A stretch of DNA of 64,000 nucleotides, from the NCBI RefSeq assembly GCF_000321225.1, contig NW_004450285.1, positions 6,082,890-6,146,889 on the forward strand, read 5' to 3'. The notes under the pieces are model-generated. The model worked only from the letters and a program-made list of their open reading frames with translations. It was not told the origin of the DNA and did no database searches. Positions 59,240-64,000 of the stretch are shown here, in pieces (the stretch's first letter is position 1; the number at the start of each line of letters is the position of its first letter). The stretch comes from Odobenus rosmarus divergens (Eukaryota > Chordata > Mammalia > Carnivora > Odobenidae). The position numbers and the translations under genes were made by a program.

Positions 59240-59639
59240 TTTGTAATAATTTCATAGAAATGCAAGTGAATGCGATTCTCTGTGGAATTTTTAATAAGAT
59301 CAGGATATGTGATAGATGCAATATTCCCTGCTAAGCCCTCCTCCCCTTTCTTTTTCTTTGTGTCTCTTAACTATGGGTGTTGATGGTTTCTTTCCCTCTC
59401 TACTTCTATGTCTCCCTTACCAAGTTCTTATATACAGGATACTCATGAACTGCTTACTTTTAATACTCATTCTTAAGGATTAGAAATCTAATTAGTTTTC
59501 TCATAGAAGTATTAAATCATCATCTATTTATCATTTTTCTACTTTAAGTTATGTCTTAGTTGATTATGCCCTGAAAGAAAATGGATTTTGCTTTCATACA
59601 TTTATTCATTACCTAGTTACCTGCCAACTACTTTTGAAT
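59240..59639. other. unannotated AT-rich sequence
   Basis: Nothing recognised. Confidence 0.45.
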
Positions 59640-59846
59640 TGAAGTGACTATTCAAATACCTTGCCCACTTTTAACAGGGTTGTGTGCTTTCTTATTATTC
59701 AATTGTAAAAGTTATTTTTATATTATTACTTGGATATCAATCTTTTATTAGGCTATATTTCTCCAACATTTTATCCCAGTCTATGCATTTTATTTTCACT
59801 TTCTTAGTGTCTTATGAATAGCTGAAGTTTTATACATTGATGAAGT
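59640..59846 (-). mobile_element. old L1 (L1M-like) ORF2 fragment, part 1
   Basis: Antisense: CCTTGCCCACTTTTAACAGG, GGATATCAATCTTTTATTAG, CATTTTATCCCAGTCTATGC, TTTTCACTTTCTTAGTGTC. Split by a SINE and continued at 60075. Confidence 0.75.
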
Positions 59847-59863
59847 CTTATTTATTAATTTTC

Positions 59864-60057
59864 TTTTTTTTTAAAGATTTTATTTATTTGACAGAGAGAG
59901 ACACAGCGAGAGAGGGAACACAAGCAGGGCGAGTGGGAGAGGGAGAAGCAGGCTTCCCGCAGAGCAGGGAGCCTGATGCGGGGCTAGATCCCAGGACCCT
60001 GGGACCATGACTTGAGCAGAACGGCAGATGCTTAACGACTGAGCCACCCAGGCGCCC
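59864..60057 (-). mobile_element. CAN-SINE with 17-bp target duplication
   Basis: Antisense: TTTAAAGATTTTATTTATTT at left, GAGCCACCCAGGCGCCC at right, little divergence. Perfect duplication CTTATTTATTAATTTTC at 59847-59863 and 60058-60074, inside an old L1. Confidence 0.97.
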
Positions 60058-60074
60058 CTTATTTATTAATTTTC

Positions 60075-60600
60075 AAAAATAACTTACCCTTTTTTGTTCT
60101 TTAAGCAATCTAACGAAGCCCAACATCACAATGCTGTTCCTTTACATTTTCTTCTACAAGTATTAGAAGTATAGATTTTCCATTTAAGCCTCTGACTCAT
60201 TTGAGTTCAAATAGGCTTAAATGTAAAATCTATACTAATTTCTAAATGTATTGTGAGAAATGCATGGAGGTTTATTAATTTTTGGAAATGAATGTCTGAT
60301 TGTTCCACCATTTGGTAAAAATTCCATCATTTTTCCATTGAATTGACTTTTGTCTATATTCAAATGTTCTTATGCATGGGTCTATTTCCAGAGTTCCATT
60401 GAACTATGGGTCTTTCCTTTGCCCATATGATACTGTGGAACTATGTTTACAGCAAGTATTAAAATCCCAATGTCATCCTAAAAATTTTTGTTTTTAATTT
60501 TAATTTTGTTTTAACTATTCTATCAATCAAATGACTGCACTTTGATATGTCTGTTGTGTCACATATTTTAATTTCTTTGCCAGTCCTGCATAGTTAGGTT
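60075..60600 (-). mobile_element. old L1 (L1M-like) ORF2 fragment, part 2
   Basis: Antisense order: TTGAGTTCAAATAGGC region, TTCCATTGAATTGACTTTTG, GGGTCTATTTCCAGAGTTCC, GATACTGTGGAACTATGTTT. Heavily diverged; fades after 60560. Confidence 0.7.
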
Positions 60601-60682
60601 TTGTGTAGTTTTCTCACATAGTGAGATAATTTAAATAATAATAGTAAAATAATAATGATAATATTTTCAAAAATTAGTTTTA

Positions 60683-60879
60683 GGGCACCTGGGTGGCTCA
60701 GTTGTTAAGCCTCTGCCTTCGGCTCAGGTCACGATCCCAGGGTCCTGGGATGGAGCTCCGCATCCAGCTCCTTGCTCAGCAGGAAGCCTGTTTCTCCCTC
60801 TCCCACTCCCCCTGCTTGTGTTCCCTGTCTGGCTGTGTCTGTCTCTGTCAAATGAATAAATAAAATCTTTAAAAAAAAA
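60683..60879 (+). mobile_element. CAN-SINE with 15-bp target duplication
   Basis: Head GGGCACCTGGGTGGCTCAGT, TCACGATCCCAGGGTCCTGG box and AAATGAATAAATAAAATC tail. CAAAAATTAGTTTTA (60668-60682) recurs with one extra A at 60880-60895. Confidence 0.96.
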
Positions 60880-60946
60880 CAAAAAATTAGTTTTAAGTTA
60901 AAACAAAGGTAAAGCATTAACTGCAAGGTTCATTCCAGAGCGTATC

Positions 60947-61078
60947 TATGTGTGTATGTGTGTATAGATACATATATATTATGTACGTGTATATATGTGA
61001 GTGTAGAGTGTATATGTATGTGTATATTGTATATATACTGTGTGTATATAGTGTAAATAGTATATATATATGTATAAA
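60947..61078. repeat. compound (TG)n/(TA)n tract
   Basis: Mixed TGTGTATGTGTGTATAGATA, TATATGTGAGTGTAGAG and TATATATATATGTATA units. Open frames over it on both strands are low-complexity artefacts. Confidence 0.88.
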
Positions 61079-62044
61079 AAGAGAAAGGGAGATTGATTTT
61101 CCCAGAAATATCTATATAAAGACAATAATGATACATCTTAAGTTTCCTTCAAAGTCCACCAATCTAATGATTTCTGAGGTATGTTTGCATGTGCTTTGTA
61201 TGAGGTTTGTTGACAATGTCTTTACTATAGACAGAACCCTAAATGGATGCTCTAGGACATATTGAGAACACACAGTTTATTGCATATAAGGTTTCATATG
61301 AACACTTCCCTCTTTAAACAGTTATGTTACCTTGACCATTACTTTATTTCTAACATGCCATGTTTCATCAAAATTATCCCATAATCTATATATTTATCAT
61401 GTCTGTGATTACATCTAACTATATGTGTGTTTGTGTATATGTGTATGAAATAGAGAATGGTCTTACGTACTATGAATATCTATATCTTTAGTCTTTCTTA
61501 CTTTTAGAAACATGGTTAAAAAATGTAATTATGTCCAAAAATTCACACTGCTATAGATTCAGTAGGAGCTAAGGGCATGAGATAAAAAACAGATTTAGGA
61601 ATTAGAAGAAATGAAAATTAATAGTTTTAGTTTATTATCAGTGTCAGTATTTAGAAATGTTATTAAGCATTGTCCAAACTATCCTCCAGTTGATATGTCA
61701 TACTAGTGAGACAGGACATAAAGCATAAGCATGATTTGAAGTTAGTTGTTTGAAATTAACTCCAAAGGGAATATAGATTTGAGAACAAAACCTTATATTT
61801 GGCAAGATCAGAGAGAGAATCAGTAGGAGTTGTAAGGGAGATTGGTCACTTGAGATTTGAGTATACCATTAGTGAAACTGCTGAAAGCTAACCTCATTTA
61901 AAAAATGAATTATTTTCAGGGCTATTAGCCTTTGTCAAGAACTACATTTCATACCCTAAATCTTGGGGTAGAGATTTTGCTTTGTAGTTTAGAAGATATT
62001 TTTCCACAAAAGGATAATTTTACTGTTAAGAAAACAAAATTCAA
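61079..62044. other. unannotated AT-rich sequence
   Basis: Nothing recognised. Confidence 0.5.
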
Positions 62045-62409
62045 CTGAGTAAATTTTAAAGATCTTATTGGCTTTATTCAATGTTTCATGAATTAGGCAG
62101 TTTCTCATTTAGCAAATAGAAAGGAGTCCAAGTTGCTGTACAAAATGGAAGACTTTTATAGACAGAAGTGGGCGGGAAAAGGAAGCTACTTGATTGTTTC
62201 ACATAAGTTCACCTTCTGTTAGGGGAAGGCAGAGGGTCTATCAGGCAAATTACCTAACTAGTGCTGACCAGGTAATCTCGGATTGATTGGTTAAGAATAC
62301 ATTTCTGGGGAAAGTTGAAACTGCAGTTAGGTTAGTATTAAGTCTTGGTTTGATGATTTGAGCTTAGCACAAGTGACTCCATTGGGGAACTGTTTTCTCC
62401 TTTTAACAA
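62045..62409 (-). mobile_element. ancient ERV LTR, minus strand
   Basis: TCTTATTGGCTTTATTCAAT, GTTTCATGAATTAGGCAG, CTTTTATAGACAGAAGTGGG and ATCTCGGATTGATTGGTTAA follow a mammalian LTR that I recognise by sequence. Its minus-strand reading has AATAAA close to the end. Limits are approximate. Confidence 0.55.
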
Positions 62410-62977
62410 CACCAATTTGCTCAGCTTCAACTTGAATGAGAAAAGAAGGCAATAAAAAAGAAAAAGAAAACCCAAAGAAAGATCATATTAAGTACTTGAC
62501 TTAGAAACCATGTGCCTGTGCCATGGTAGATGATGGCTATTCTGCATAAACTGTGACTCTTAAACTTGTCCTCAAATTAAAAATAATTGATTTTTATAAT
62601 ATTCTCTTCACAATTGTATGAACACAACTGTTATTTCTAAAGATGAGTGTTTATTTTTCATGTCTCCAAAATAGAATATATATTATTTTCTATATTGATG
62701 TCTTTTTTTTTGGTCGAATTTATTCTCAAAGTTATAAATCCCCTATGACTACTTTCTAGCTTAATCAAAAGCTCCCATTGAATGTCTTGAGCTTCTCATA
62801 ACTCCCCAGCATTAAATATTGCCTCTAAGTCTAGATGCCATATGTGAGAAGTCAGATGAATAGAACCAGATAATACTAAAATTATGATTATTGATTATAG
62901 CATACTTAACAGTTGATTTTCTTCTTCTGTATTTTGGATATGTACAAATATCTAACTATTAGAAGAATATGGGGTTA
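62410..62977. other. unannotated AT-rich sequence
   Basis: Purine-rich at 62445-62480; nothing else. Confidence 0.45.
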
Positions 62978-63183
62978 AGAGCAAAACATAGTTCAACTAT
63001 TTATGAGTTATATGTTCCTGAGCAAGGCCTATAAATTCTATATCTTGATTTTCCCATCTGTAAACAGATACAATATTATGATCTGTCGCAGAGATTTGTT
63101 GCAGGGATTAACTGAGTCTCTCACTGAATGCCTCTCATCCAGTGAGCACTTGATAAAGAGCAGCTGCTATAATTATTATTAAT
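62978..63183 (+). repeat. MIR
   Basis: AGAGCAAAACATAGTTCAAC, TTCCTGAGCAAGGCCTATAA, ATTTTCCCATCTGTAAACAG, GCAGGGATTAACTGAGTCTC and AGTGAGCACTTGATAAAGAG. Confidence 0.8.
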
Positions 63184-63273
63184 TCTTCAATTCTCATATG
63201 AATACAATTTTGAAGTTAGTTGTATTTATGCCACTTTACAGAAGCTTAGGTTTGGAGTGGTTAACTAACTTGT
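63184..63273 (-). repeat. MIR, part 1
   Basis: ATTCTCATATGAATACAATT, GCCACTTTACAGAAGCTTAG, GTTAACTAACTTGTCCAATA: antisense MIR core. It is interrupted by a SINE and resumes at 63436-63480. It lies head to head with the plus-strand MIR on its left. Confidence 0.7.
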
Positions 63274-63286
63274 CCAATAGTACAAA

Positions 63287-63422
63287 ACTTTTTTTTTTTT
63301 TTTTGAAGTAGTCTCCATGCCCAGTGTGGTGCCCAACACAGGGCTCAAACTCAATTCTGAGATCACAACCTGAGCTGAGATCAAGAATTGGATGCCTAAC
63401 TGACTGAGGCACTCAGGCATAC
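63287..63422 (-). mobile_element. short, diverged CAN-SINE with target duplication
   Basis: Poly(T), AGTAGTCTCCATGCCCAGTG, GAGATCACAACCTGAGCTG and GAGGCACTCAGGCATACC; only about 136 bp, lacking the CT-rich tract and most of the tail region. Duplication CCAATAGTACAAA (63274-63286) and CCAATAGTATAAA (63423-63435), one mismatch. Confidence 0.85.
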
Positions 63423-63504
63423 CCAATAGTATAAAGCTTTTGAGAGTTAGAGTGAGTTTAACTGGGTTTGGAATTAATTGAATTAGATTCTTATTGGGGA
63501 AGTA

Positions 63505-64000
63505 ATGGTTTTATTTTTTTAATTTTTTAGTGTTATGTTAATCACCATACATTACATCATTAGTTTTTGATGTAGTGTTCCATGATTCATTGTGCATAAC
63601 ACCGAGTGCTCCATTCAATACGTGCCCTCTTTAATACCCATCACCAGGCTAACCCATCCTCCCACCCCCTCCCCTCTAGAACTCTCAGTTTGTTTTTCAG
63701 AGTCCATCGTCTCTCATGGTTCGTCTCCCCCTCTGATTTCCCCCCCTTCATTCTTCCCCTCCTGCTATCTTCCTTTTTTTTTTTCTTAACATATATTGCA
63801 TTATTTGTTTCAGAGGTACAGATCTGTGATTCAACAGTTTCGCACAATTCACAGCGCTCACCATAGCACATACCCTCCCCAATGTCTGTCACCCAGCCAC
63901 CCCATCCCTCCCCCCCAACTCCAGCCACCCTCAGTTTGTTTCCTGAGATTAAGAATTCCTCATATCAGTGAGGTCATATGATACATGTCTTTCTCTGACT
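63505..64000 (-). mobile_element. L1 3' UTR with two modules, running off the window
   Basis: Antisense: TTATGTTAATCACCATACAT, CATCATTAGTTTTTGATGTA, the distal module, then at 63776 poly(T) and TTAACATATATTGCATTATT opening the second module (CAGAGGTACAGATCTGTGAT), ending with CATATCAGTGAGGTCATATG. Same two-module order as the L1 at 2919-3512. Confidence 0.93.

Noticed and set aside
60930..61265. Open frames on both strands over the TG/TA tract
   Set aside because: Low-complexity translation of a microsatellite.

Overview
This window is vertebrate nuclear DNA from a carnivoran mammal. The evidence is 23 copies of a tRNA-derived SINE whose body reads GGCGCCTGGGTGGCTCAG ... TCATGATCCCAGGGTCCTGG ... 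(CT)n ... AAATAAATAAAATCTTT. This is the CAN-SINE (SINEC) family, which is specific to Carnivora. The body variant seen here differs from my recollection of the dog and cat consensus forms. It fits arctoid carnivorans (bears, seals, mustelids) best; that last step is inference.

No complete protein-coding gene was found. The sequence is AT-rich and repeat-dense, and it looks like a gene desert or a very large intron. The only host-gene signals are weak. The best is a 48-nt candidate micro-exon at 32538-32585, with consensus acceptor and donor sites, one open frame and a length divisible by three. A second, weaker one is an 85-nt splice-bounded segment at 44761-44845. Every recognisable protein-coding stretch belongs to LINE-1 ORF2 or, tentatively, to a decayed endogenous retrovirus near 39.2-40.7 kb.

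Layout. 0-2.2 kb: unannotated. 2.2-4.5 kb: a SINE, then two L1 insertions stacked on one target site (three copies of a 13-bp target duplication), one of them with a 5' inversion. 6.1-7.6 kb: an old L1 split by two SINEs. 7.6-8.1 kb: a CpG-retaining block of unknown origin. 8.1-15.3 kb: mostly unique sequence with SINEs, MIR, L2 and a hAT-type DNA transposon. 15.3-20.9 kb: SINEs, an L1 3' end with a 17-bp target duplication, an inverted pair of one ancient repeat family, L2, and an L1 3' end. 21.5-26.5 kb: an old L1 hosting a SINE and a younger L1. 26.9-33.3 kb: SINEs and MIRs, including four antisense SINEs within 2.7 kb around the candidate micro-exon. 33.6-35.4 kb: a second 5'-inverted L1. 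38.6-40.7 kb: ERV-like block with an LTR-like end. 44.0-44.7 kb: another LTR-like block. 47.5-49.2 kb: a young L1 inserted in a SINE tail and interrupted by a 910-bp assembly gap. 49.5-50.1 kb: possible LTR. 53.7-55.1 kb: L1. 56.9-60.6 kb: ancient repeat, L1, a mariner/Tigger-like transposon hosting a SINE, and an old L1 split by a SINE. 62.0-64.0 kb: LTR, MIRs, a SINE, and an L1 3' end running off the window.

The window is best read as insertion stratigraphy: MIR, L2 and DNA transposons are oldest; then old L1s; then CAN-SINEs and young L1s, many with clear target-site duplications. I found no undescribed gene system. The most useful leads are the candidate micro-exon, the stacked L1 insertions, the L1 3'-UTR module duplication, the exact 34-bp repeat 2 kb apart, and the ERV-like block.
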